The position numbers were made by a program, and so were the translations under genes. Below, piece by piece: positions 36,011-46,900 of a DNA stretch of 64,000 nt. The number at the start of each line of letters is the position of its first letter. The first letter of the stretch is position 1. A model generated the notes under the pieces. The model made no database searches. It was given only the letters and a program-made list of their open reading frames with translations, and had not been told where the DNA came from. The stretch comes from Neoechinorhynchus agilis (lineage: Eukaryota > Acanthocephala), in the NCBI GenBank assembly GCA_051530055.1, contig CM121341.1:15686001-15750000 (forward strand), read 5' to 3'.

Positions 36011-37020
36011 AGATGGCCAGTATGTCATCTACATATCTAGCGTAAGAACTTAATTGAAACTATATCCAGATTGAAACTCACTGTTGAAACGTTTGACAGT
36101 AATGACTTTCACTTTTTGGATCTTCGACTCTCGCTAAAACCAGATAGACCCCTATCAACCTCAGTATACCATAAGCCATCGGATAATGGTTTCTACACTA
36201 ACTTTGATTCAGTGACTCCATACAAATATAAAAGGTCCGTAGCTGATGCGCTAATCAACAGAGCGATAAGATACTCCACTACAACTGAAGATACTAACAA
36301 GGAACTTAAGAGGATCAGGCAATCACTAGTAAATGCATCATGCCCAATTAAGGTAGTAGATGATGCAATTAAATGAGCCTACAAGAAACTTTGTACGCCA
36401 TTAGAGATTCCAAACGACAACCCAATACCCTTCTACTATGAAACGGACGATCCATCAAACGAGAAAAGAAGGAGCTACAAGATATACTGGATAAACACAC
36501 ATAGCCGACAGACAGCTCGAAAAGAATAGACGTCCGTTGCTTTTACAAAACAAAAACGCTCCACTCATGTTTGACAGAAAAAACCAGAACTGCAGTTCTT
36601 GACACCTGTAACGTTGTGTACCAATTCACATGCAATAAAGACGGCTGTAACGCGTCTTATGTTGGCTACACAACTTGCAAGTTGAGTGACAGAATCAAAC
36701 AACATACATATAAAGCGAGCGCTATTAGGAAGCACATGGATGAATCGCACAATGGATCCTACCCAACGCCATTTGAGAAATGTTTCAAGATCCTTGTCAA
36801 AGATCACGACAAACCAATTATCAATATCAAATTCAATGAGATGTTTAATACTCTCGAATTCTACGATTAGTGTGATAATTGATTGCTTACGTCAGCTTTA
36901 GTTTAACGCTGGGTTCTACGTGCGCGTTTGACAAATTGTGTGACTGTTAAAGTTATCCTGAAGATGGAAAGAATAAATTTCCGAAACGTCGGCAATTGGG
37001 CAACTCTAGCTAAGATAAAA
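36010..37020 (+). mobile_element. Penelope-like element: RT end, GIY-YIG and 3' end
   Basis: FHFLDLRLSLKPDRPLSTSV with YHKPSDNGFYTNFDSVTPYK is the PLE thumb region; KELKRIRQSLVNASCPIKVV follows. After a short gap comes NVVYQFTCNKDGCNASYVGY, the GIY-YIG nuclease, to NIKFNEMFNTLEFYD. The 3' end has CTGAAGA, a GGAAA/TTTCC stem and GAAACGTC at 36958-36990, a hammerhead-like arrangement. Frames are interrupted between the RT and nuclease parts. Confidence 0.75.
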
Positions 37021-37284
37021 AAAACCATTTAAACAGTTTTAAAATTAGCAAAACGCTCCTGTATTAGAGCGTTGAAACTACAATTAAATTATAAAAACAA
37101 TTCCAAATCGGGCCGCGGTCGTCCACTCGAGCAGGGGCGAATTTTTGAATAAGTCTTAAACTACAGAAAAAAAAACAGATTCATTGAAAATAAATTTAAA
37201 TCAAGTGTCTGAATAAAACAGGAGTTGACGACGATTCATTCTCTTAATTTCTAAACATGCATATGTGTGATCAATAAATTGTTG

Positions 37285-37485
37285 CTATTATTAGATTTAT
37301 TGTGTAGCAGTCTTCATCGTGTAAGTAACATTTTAATAAAAACGCTTCGAACCTCGTCGGGCCCATCATACCAATTTGTTGGACACTGTCCTTTAATAAT
37401 TAACAAACTGATGATGAGCTGGATGAGGTTAGAAACGTCTTTAATAAAAAATTAATTACCGGGTGAAGACCCAAATGTGGAATTA
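37285..37485. repeat. Foldback element, family F1, copy 1
   Basis: TTCGAACCTCGTCGGGCCCA and a later inverted GATGAGGTTAGAAACGTCTT form imperfect arms; CAGTCTTCATCGTG and GGGTGAAGACCC lie outside. The same architecture recurs at 41897-42066. Confidence 0.55.
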
Positions 37486-37489
37486 TTAT

Positions 37490-39000
37490 CCGTTTAGCGA
37501 TATTTTTCCCGGCAAATCAAGAAATGTAAATTGTAAAAGATTTTTGAGGAATGTCTATGCTAAAACCATGGTGTAGCTAAAATCTTAAGTCAATACCGGT
37601 TTTTGTTTTTCTAATGAGTAACTTCATTATTAGTCCTACTTCATGTTACTTCAGTGCGTACAACTTCGCACATTTGCATGCGAATCTAGTGCGCCACGAT
37701 TAGGTTAGCAATGAGCGGTCTTGTCAGTAGACTAGCAAAGTGCGAATTCCATTAAGCAGAAAGGAATATTAACAGCTAAAAACACGGTGAACAACGGTTT
37801 CAATGTAGGAAATTCGCTTAAGAATAATATTGCACGGAGTCCGAATTGTGTCTAATTCTCAGAAAAGTGGCGACATAACGGCTCGGAGTGCAAAGTATGG
37901 AAATCCGTTTAAGTGATGTGGAACGATGAACTGATTTTTCTGAGCCTTTGTGGCGTATTCGCATTTTGTATTTCGCGAGCGCAGCTGCACATTATGCTTT
38001 ATTGCTATTTTGTTCTAGTTTGCGGCTAAGTGGTAGATTTCTTCAAGCTTACAAATGCACATGTTCTAGAAGAGTTGATAAATTCAATAATGATTTGTCT
38101 AAAAAGAATTTTATTAAAAAAACTATAACGGTTAGAAACAAACACCCATCGATGAGAGAGAACACATCCATAAATGTCACTTCGCCTACGGAGAAATTAC
38201 CGCTATCATTATTCACAATCCTGATTTATATTTCTTACACTACTTTCCATGTACAGTAAACAAAGATCTAAAATAATCTAAAAAGCGTTTCCCATCTAGT
38301 TTTAGGATTAGTTTTCTAAAAGAACTGTTCGTCCATGAAAACTGAGGTTCAAAATTTACAGCATGTAAAACAATGACAACGAAAATATAGATAAGGTTTG
38401 ACTCCGCACAATGTGTTTTGTAAGCCAAATAGAAGACAACTTAAACGCTTGCTTCCATGTATCATTTTCATATCTAAATACTCCTAAGGCGAAATAAACA
38501 GTCAGGTTCGCAGGGTACACACATGCGCTTAATAGAATCGACCTTCACTGACCCGTATAGAGAATTTGTTGTTTTAAGCCGTTCTTTCGTTTCCTTATTT
38601 AACTAAAACACTTATAATGAGAATCTCAATTTTGTTTGGTGATTGAGAAAATCGAGATTAAACGTATTAATTCCCTTTCCCAATATTTCGTACATGAAGA
38701 AGTCAGACGAGGCGCACGAAATATTTTTTCAATCACTAAACTATAGTTTATCGATGACCAATTGCAAAATTCATATTGCTGATGACCTTTGTTTTTACAA
38801 ATTTATGGGTTTTTCGGATTACTTTTCTAAGTACTTGCAATTTTTTCATTCGTTCAGCACAAACAAATTTCGTCCTAGCAGTAAAACTTTACCAAATGTT
38901 GAATTACCGTTCAATGCGATAGAATTTTTAACAGTTTAAGTTTTCTTGCCTGAGATCTGCTAGACGATTTTTCTTCTTAGAACTAAAACTTTACTAAATT
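37490..39000. other. Intergenic, no gene seen
   Basis: Contains two frames of about 100 aa (37948-38259 and 38643-38939) with no recognisable domain and AT-driven composition. No supported feature. Confidence 0.4.
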
Positions 39001-39001
39001 T

Positions 39002-39110
39002 GTCGATAGGAAAGATAAATGAAATTAAGAATTTATTGATTTGAATCCGAGATAGTGGATCGAAATATCAAATCAATAAATTCTTAATTTCATTTATCTC
39101 TCCTATCGAC
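39002..39110. repeat. Near-perfect 42-bp inverted repeat hairpin
   Basis: GTCGATAGGAAAGATAAATG and onward pairs with the reverse complement ending CTCCTATCGAC, with about 42 bp per arm and at most one or two mismatches, around a 24-nt loop. A tiny MITE or a source of small RNA. Confidence 0.65.
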
Positions 39111-39194
39111 AAAAAACAATGAATTATCTTTTCAACACTTTACTAAATGTTAAAGCAACATTTAATGTGACATTAATTTTAAGGTTGTTTTCTG

Positions 39195-39262
39195 GCATAG
39201 AAATATCGGATTTTAAAATAAAATCATTTTAATTTCTACTCCAGAAAACAATCAATATGAGC
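39195..39262 (+). mobile_element. PLE terminal fragment
   Basis: GAAATATCGGATTTTAAAAT followed by AAAATCATTTTAATTTC and AACAATCAATATGA, the same end as at 4.9 and 6.4 kb. No coding part. Confidence 0.5.
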
Positions 39263-39540
39263 AATTCATTCCTCAAACATTAATTTTACGCCAAAATTTA
39301 AAAGCAATAGAAATATTTATACCTTTACTTGGATCCGATTATTTTTTGCGATTATATTTTAAGTAGAAGTTGCTTATAATGTATTCAATACGTTAATTCG
39401 TGGTTACACTTTGAAGTAATCGAACACTATATTTTTTTAATAATTCACTCGGCTCGTTGCAATATTAAAAAATCCTACAGATGAATAATAACGCAAATCT
39501 TGTATAGAACCGATCTTCGTTTCCAGATCCATTAATCCCC

Positions 39541-39768
39541 ATGGATTCCGACGAAAATAGTTCAGTCTATTCCGATGACGAATCGTCCAATTCGTTTCTG
39601 TATGAATGGATTTCCGATCAAGTTGATCGCTTTTTCGGCCGATCTAGAACTCCCGAAAGCAACATGCAAAATTCACCGGTTTATCATACAATTCGTAATA
39701 ACGGCCACGCATCTCATGGCAATGGATCGTTGGATTCTGGAATCGGCTCAGATGCATCAACGATGTAG
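39541..39768 (+). CDS. Small acidic protein with a DSGxxS motif, 75 aa
   Basis: A short frame with a clean splice acceptor (CGTTTCCAG) 15 bp before the ATG and no visible upstream exon, consistent with a trans-spliced or leader-exon start. The N-terminus is acidic and Ser-rich (MDSDENSSVYSDDESSNSF), with an amphipathic middle (YEWISDQVDRFFGRS) and a C-terminus containing SLDSGIGSDAS. DSGIGS matches the DSGxxS phosphodegron recognised by beta-TrCP (as in beta-catenin and I-kappaB). No family recognised; function unknown. Confidence 0.45.
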   Translation: MDSDENSSVYSDDESSNSFLYEWISDQVDRFFGRSRTPESNMQNSPVYHTIRNNGHASHGNGSLDSGIGSDASTM

Positions 39769-40484
39769 GAACACTGTTTGTAGATAAATTTACATGATAA
39801 GTGTGAGACGATTTGATGTTCCAAAGAAGTTTAAAGGATCAAACTCTTCAGTATGCAGGGAAATAGTAGAAAGATATCATTTTTGCACTATGAAAAAGGG
39901 GCCCTATCGAGCTACGGATCTAATATATTCTATCAAACGTTTAAAAAAAAGCAAAAACTCAAACTTTAGTATCGCTTTTTTGGTATCCAAAAGACGACAT
40001 GGTGAGTCGCATATTTGAAATGATCAATTCACACGACGGACTAAATTAATTAGTAAGTTGTCTCTGATTTTTCGAATTTTTAAATCCTCAGAAACGACAT
40101 AATCGGCCAAATAAAGTTTATACAGGCGATCATATCTAGTTTGTTGAAATCAACTTGACAAATTTTCCCATTTAAATTCATGAGGTTTTACGTTATTTCC
40201 ATTGAATGTTTATCTGATGAAAAATGGAAAGGCCAACTGTTTTCGATATCAGTACACGAGGGAGAAATGATTATGACTAAAAAAGCTAACTTAATGGATG
40301 AAGATCGAGGTGCTCTGACGAATGGTATTTACAACTTCAACAAGACAAAAAACATTCTAAATTTGCGCTGGTAAGAAAGGTGTGAAAGGCTTTTAAGAAT
40401 CATCAATCAAAAAGGGTTTTCTCTAGTAACTTAAGAAAAAGGAAAATTCACACACGCACGGTTACGAAGTATACGGACGAGGAT

Positions 40485-41462
40485 TCAATCTCTTGGTGAT
40501 GGATGCATCTTACTGACTAAATCAATAAACTCAGCATGGCTAGCATATAAGGTTCGTTCGTTTAGGACCTGTTTGACAGACATCCATTGCACATTTACTG
40601 CATCATCTCCAGCTTTAAGATCAAAATGAGCACACACAGAATTATCATTGTCATGGAAATTGTATACACTGGTCTCCATCCAAGCGTTGTCCGTGTTGCG
40701 CGGATCATCTACATATCCTTGATATATGAGTTTGGCTAGCGGCGAAAGGAGCTCATTTACGTATGATGCAGCAGCAGCCGAGGCACCCATTCCAAGTGCT
40801 TCTTCGGCCAATTCTCTTGTAACAGCCGTGGAAACCTTTTCGCCAGAATCTACCATTCCTCCAGGAATGGCCCATTCGCCCGAATCCTTTCGTTTGATGG
40901 CTATAAACTCCAGGTCTCGATTTTCGGGATTAAAACGAGTTACAATTGCATCGGCGGCGTGATTGGGTCCCCACTTCCCAAGAAGACCGCGACCACTTAT
41001 GCCAGTTCGGCCCTCTGGATTTACAGGTCGATTTGTTTGAGGTTCGATTGTGTATTTGCCAATATGGCTCCTTCTGTCTACTTTAGAAGTTCTCTTTTAG
41101 ATCATCTTTTTTTACCACTACGCATATCAAGAGAACGCCTAATCCACGCTACCGTCGACGGTGTTAAACTGTAATGTGAGAGCATTTTCGGGATCAGCCC
41201 ATGGGGGCAAACTTAGAACCGTCGAATGAGTGAATTCGAACGGTTTATAGTCTGCCCATTCTTCGGACCAGCAAACTTTGTCGTCTGGAACTGGAAAACG
41301 CTCCACATTCTGTACTGAATTTGATCCATATGCAGAGTTTCTACACTTGGTGTGCATCAAAATATTTCTAAAAAATTTCATCGCCGATACCAAACGGGAC
41401 GGCGAGAATAAGGAACGCGGCATGCAGCATAAAATACGTTCTAGAATCGATGTTCTCGTCAA
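40485..41462 (-). CDS. nudt9: ADP-ribose pyrophosphatase, NUDT9 family, 301 aa
   Basis: NUDT9 hydrolyses ADP-ribose to AMP and ribose 5-phosphate, in mammals mainly in mitochondria. Two exons, 41462-41153 and 41080-40485, join in frame (phase 1) across a 72-nt GT-AG intron. Exon 1 has a basic N-terminus (possible mitochondrial presequence), then KCRNSAYGSNSVQNVERFPV, PDDKVCWSEEWADYKPFEFT and LPPWADPE. Exon 2 has RTGISGRGLLGKWGPNHAAD, FIAIKRKDSGEWAIPGGMVD and the Nudix box GEKVSTAVTRELAEEALG, then DDPRNTDNAWMETSVYNFHD. This matches vertebrate NUDT9 segment by segment. It is about 50 residues shorter than human, mostly at the N-terminus. Degenerate tandem duplications of its 5' region follow upstream. 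Confidence 0.9.
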
Positions 41463-41720
41463 TAATGCAGTTAGGAAAATACGAAAAAATCAATACTTTG
41501 AATATCAGAAAATTGTGAGTATTTACGCTTATTTATCGATATAAAAATTACAATAACATTTGTATGTAGAGAGAAAAGAGGAACGTGAACGAGGTTAGCA
41601 GCACAAAATATGTTCTAGAATCGATGTTCGCGTCAATATTGCATTTAGGAAAATACGAAACATGAAAATATTGTAAAGTATGAGGAAGCGAATATTTCGA
41701 CTTTTGGAAAATTGTAAACA
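41385..41720 (+). repeat. Degenerate tandem duplication over the NUDT9 5' end
   Basis: GTTCTAGAATCGATGTTCTC at about 41437 recurs as GTTCTAGAATCGATGTTCGC at about 41611, each followed by GTCAATAxTGCA and GGAAAATACGAAA. A weaker third copy lies near 42070-42170. The first unit overlaps the NUDT9 start codon region. Confidence 0.55.
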
Positions 41721-41896
41721 ACGCCTTTAAGTGATCTCCATTAAAAAATTTTCTAAAATTCGTGAGTGAAAACCAAAAGAAATATTTTTTAAATAGCTCT
41801 AACATTTTTTTCGTCAATCGAGAAAAGAGGATGATTAAAGGACAAAAATCGTCTTATCAAAATGTCGGTATGTAAGCAAGTACCGAACTATATGAT

Positions 41897-42066
41897 TAGA
41901 ATTATTGTTTAGAAGTCTTCACACGTGATATTTCGAACCTCGTCGAGTTCATCATCAGTTGAGTGTCTATTAAAAACTACGAAACCGATGATGAACCCGA
42001 CGAGGTTCGAAGCGTCTTTAGTCAAAAAAGTATTTACCTGGTGAAGACTTCTAAACAATAATTCTA
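41897..42066. repeat. Foldback element, family F1, copy 2
   Basis: TAGAATTATTGTTTAGAAGT pairs with ACTTCTAAACAATAATTCTA; inside these, TTCGAACCTCGTCGAGTTCA pairs with GACGAGGTTCGAA. Arms are about 65 bp. Better preserved than the copy at 37.3 kb. Confidence 0.7.
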
Positions 42067-43119
42067 AAAATCGTTTTAGGATTAATATCGCCTTTGTTCA
42101 ATATTGCATTATAAAAATAAGGGAAACCAGTACTTTAACCATTAGAAAATTCTACTTCGAACTCAAATTGCCTTAAAAAATCTAATAGTAGCTTTAAAAA
42201 ACTATCCATGCTATATTAAAAAAATCGTGAATTCGAATGCCGATCAAAGTTTCAATTTCAAGAAGAAAATACCGCTAGACGTGTTTTATAGGTTCTTAAA
42301 ATGCTTTTTAGAGTAAGAAATTATCGTTTCGTACAAATCGTATTTTTCAAAGTTTCCGATCATTTACGAAACCGATACTTTGAAATCCCATTAAAATTAA
42401 TTCGGCAAAGATTTAAAAATGGTTGATCGCAACAACGATAAAAACCACAAAGGACATTCAAAAAGGGAATGCAAGATGCATCCTCGAGACAATGGAGATA
42501 AAGATATTCCTTCGTATCTTCTTTGAGACATTAGATGTCCATCTAAAATTAAAAATGCGCATATTTAGACCAATTTCGTTAAACAAAAATTGCATGAAAT
42601 CAAAAATCTTAAAACTTTGGAAAATCCATAGTTCATTTTATACCATCCGATCGAAATTCGGCCTTAGGAACCGTAAATCAAATCGTAACCCCATGGAAAT
42701 TAAATACTTTTGTGGAGCAATGTCAAATTGGTCGTAAGTATTAAATGCCACGGAAAGTGATTGTAAAACAAGAGTTCCAAAGTCCTAAATTAGAGTTTAC
42801 AGAGTAGATTCGACTGCACGGCAAGTTTCTTTCAGACTTCTTTCGGATTACGCAATCGAACTTCACTAAAATTTAATTGAACGCGATTTCTACTTATAGT
42901 TCGTATTAAAAGTACTTAAAAAAGCATTAATATGAAACTCCCCATTACTGGGGACTATTTGGTCACCAAAGATAAGCCTACGTAAGACATTTGGTAAAAC
43001 TTTGAATACTGAGAACTTGATTTTATGAACAGTTTTTAATTAAGATTTTATAAAGCTTATGGGTAATGATGACCCATCAGCCACGTGATCTTTTCGCTCA
43101 ATTTATTATTTTTAAAATG
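42067..43119. other. Intergenic, no gene seen
   Basis: AT-rich sequence; a 104-aa frame at 42423-42737 has no recognisable features. Confidence 0.4.
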
Positions 43120-43625
43120 CAAAATTATAGAAAAACAAAATGATTTCCTTCTAAGTTTTATACGAATCTAAAATTTATTTTAAAGGTTCCTCGTGTGAAA
43201 AAGCCTAAAACCTTTTTCGATGATATTCAAAATTATAGAAAAACAAAATCAGTTGCTCGTAAGTTTTAACTGAACATAATTTTTTTGTAAGGTCCCTTAC
43301 TTGTGTGAAAAAGCCTTAAACTTCCTTCGAAAATAATCAAAACAAAATCAGCTGCTTGTAAGTTTTAGCCGTACCTAAAAAATATTTTTGAAATTTCCCT
43401 TGTGTGAAAAAGCCTGAAACTTCCTTCGAAAATAATCAAAGCAAAATAAGTTGCTTGTAAGTTTTAGCCGAACCAAAAAATTTTTTTTTGAAATTTACCT
43501 TACTTGTGTGAAAAAGCCTAAAACTTCTTACGATAAAAAAATCAAAACTATAGAAAAACAAAATCAGTTGCCTGTAAGTTTTATTAGAGCCCAAAAAATA
43601 TTTTTGAAAGGTCTCTTACTGTTCT
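43120..43625 (+). repeat. Minisatellite, about 4.5 units of ~105 bp
   Basis: GTGTGAAAAAGCCT recurs near 43193, 43303, 43402 and 43506, each followed by AAAACTTCCTTCGA, AAAACAAAATCAGTTGC and TGTAAGTTTTAG variants. Head-to-tail, with an unequal poly-A/T stretch in each unit. Non-coding. Confidence 0.75.
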
Positions 43626-43904
43626 TATGCGGTTAACAAGCAAACTAATGAATGCTATTTCTCTTTTTATATACAGTTTTCTCAAACAGCAATTCTAGCT
43701 TTCGCCTGCACACAATAATATCTCGAGTGTTTTCCGTATGGCTCAAATAATATTGTGCTTTAGTACGATGGGAAAATTAGCAGTATTCGTTATCTTGCAC
43801 AGCTAACGGAAACACTATGCATTACTTTAGGATTTCAAAGCAACAAAAAAGCGATTTGTGAAACTCATTTTAACTATACTCGGTCTCAAAAGTGATGAAC
43901 GAAC

Positions 43905-46900
43905 GGACATCTCAAACGAACGGACACATCCTCACCCGAACGAACCGTCCCCGACTGGGTAGTCCCATCCGAATAAACATCCCTCCGACCAGATATTACC
44001 TCCCGAACGGACATCCCTCGACTGCATATTCCCATATTAGCGGATGAGGACCCAAAGATACATGGGTCCTCCTAAACCTTAATTCGAAAACAATTGGCGA
44101 CACAATTAAATCTACATCGCCGCGCTCACCTTCATGGCTGGTAAAAAGGCCAGTAACCCAGCATCTACGAGGATCACCTGCTCGTGCCAAGGGTGCTCGA
44201 TAACAACCCTCATCGCCCCCAACGCACATCCCAAAGCCTTGCCCGTTCTTTATCTGTGGGTTCTGCTTCGCCAAGCTGCTGATCAAATTGGCACCAGACC
44301 GAATACCGTTTGGAATGCTTTTTGCAGTTGTTAACAGGGTACTTTCGACCGTGATAGACGCTAACCTTGAAACATCACTTTCTACCATGCCTTTCGCCCA
44401 ACAACGGCCCATCATCAGAATCATTCCACCACTCCGATCTCTTTCCTCCCGTTTCACCCGTCACAACACTTTCCACTCAACTGAGTGTATCCCAAAAACA
44501 CAACCAAACTATTGCCAAGGATCCCTTACCAGCTCCCAGCACCCCCTTAATTTCACATCTAATTAATGACAAAGAGCGTGACCTGTTTCCGTAGGCCAAC
44601 CAACTATCTTGTGACAACCCAAACATGCCATCCACACCTGGAAATGATAAATCGTCTCTGGACCCTCGACCTAACTCAATCCCGATTCTCAAACCTCCGG
44701 TTCTGACTCATATTACCTCCCTCACATCCACCCTCCGCGCAGCTCCTTCTTATCCCGCTCGTCGACTTCCGTCCTTTCAAGACTACGCTCGCTTCTCAAC
44801 AACGTCTACCTTCAGCCTCCCTCTCAGCAGATTTTACTGGAGATAACGCCTCCCTCACCAAAATCTTCTCGCGCACCACAAAATCGTCCGCCTAACAAAT
44901 CGAGGGTGTTTCCTAACACGGCCACCCTTCTCCCTGGCCACGCTAAACACAAACATAAGAAATATGATCCATCTCACGATCTCTTCATCTCCGGTATTCC
45001 TGAAGTTCCTGAATGTCCAATTTCTAGCCGTTTCAATGCGTTGAAACACAATCTGCTACATCTCAACGAAATTACCCGTACGCTCTTCCCTTATAACAAC
45101 CTTCCGGCACCTGTATCTGTTGACTGCATCCCATCAAATAATCCAGCTGACTCTCGTCCACGCCTTCTAAAAGTTAGCTTTCACCTTCGTGACATTGCCT
45201 CTGCCTACATCTCCAAACGCAATAAGTTATCGTCCGTTCAACACACACCTTCTCCTACCGTAAATTTTTGGATACCTCCAAACGAACCCGCTGTTCCTTG
45301 GCAGAAATTAGACATACAACTGTTTTCTATCCCTTATCAGAAAATCGTCACACCTCAGACATACTAGTCACCACAGAAACCCCGCTTAGTGACTCAAACA
45401 AAGACACCACAGCCATAACTAACTTCACTATCTTTTACTCTGTCAGAGGCCCAACCCAAAAAATTTCGGTCGGCCTTGAACAATCCACTTGCCCCCTAGG
45501 TGAACAGGCAACCACAACTTCACCCGACTTGACACCCATCTCGCCCCTCCAACCCATTTCCTTGCTGAGCATCCCACCTAAACAGCCGTTCCCTACAATC
45601 ATGTACACCAATATTCGTAGCATCCTACCAAAAATCGACGAGCTATCCATAGTCGCTACGGCCACCAAAGCCGACATTCTCGTCATTACAGAAACCTGGC
45701 TCTCCCAATTTAATAGGGACACTGCCATCATCCCCGGATTCTCCTCATTTCATCTCCCGATATGCACGCCCCATCGCTGTCGATATGGGTCTTTGGTTGA
45801 TGCTCTCGGGCGACACGGTCTCGTCTGCAGAAGGTCAGCAGGAAGATTCTCACGCCATTCTGAAATCAATAACGCAATTTCTCGGGCGTTGAGAACGGCG
45901 AACTTCCCGAACATCCTGGAACCCGCCCACCTCTGTAGACTAGACGGCCGTAGGCCCGATGGAATTTCGGTCTTCCCGTGGCGGGAGGGCAAATGCCTTC
46001 TCTGGAAAGCCACGTGTGTGGACAACCTCGCAGCCAGCAACATCCCCTACTCCCTCGAAATCGCCGGTGGTGCCGCCAGTGCAGCGGAAGGGAGGAAAAT
46101 ACGGAAATATCTTCACTTATCGAGGGCTCACTATTTTGTCCTCTTTGGGGTAGAGACGTATGGATCGCTCGGCCGCTCGGCACTCTCTCTGCTCCAGGAT
46201 CTCTCGAAGAAATTGAGAGAGGCAACCGGAGACTCAAGAGCAGGCGTATTCCTTCGACAAAATATCTCGCTAGCAGTACAACGGGGCAATGCTGCCAGCG
46301 TGATGGCGACGGTTGAGGAAGGACAAAAGCTGGAATTCGGCGGGAGGTGGTGAGTGTGTTAATTGTCGAGAAATAAAGATTGATTACATTTATCGTTACT
46401 AGAGATGATCGTTCTGGAGAAGGCGACTCTATTTGCTTGAAGTCCTCCTTACCATACACCAACTCCACCCCTCACTATTTTATATCAGAACATCTCGAAT
46501 GGGTTTACCTTCAACTCTCTCTTCGTAACGGCAGCCGTGAAATGACCGTCGCCGATGTTTATCCTCCCCCTGCCTCAACTCCCACCGCAACATCTGAACA
46601 AATCGATACCTTAATTAATGACAAACTATCGTTAAATTCTCAACGCTTCATGATTTAGGAGACTTCAACCGTCTCCCTGCTCCACCGTCACTCTCTGATC
46701 TCATACAACTAGTAAACTTCCCCTCGCGTGGTTCATCCAAACTAGATAAAATCTTTACCAATATAGCCAAATATTCCGCTCCCATTAAACTCTCACCCGT
46801 AGCGACCTCGGATCACTGCAGCACCCTCCTCAGACCAATTGTTCCTCCGAAGCGACAGTCCTCCGACCCTTTCCCGGTCTGAGATAAACGTGGCCATCAC

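Noticed and set aside
37948-38259. 103-aa plus-strand frame
   Set aside because: Biased composition, no family, no start or splice signals.
43120-43625. CRISPR-like array
   Set aside because: Units are contiguous ~105-bp tandem repeats in a eukaryotic genome, not short repeats with unique spacers.
44855-45049. Minus-strand frames in the LINE
   Set aside because: Shadows of the C-rich LINE sense strand.
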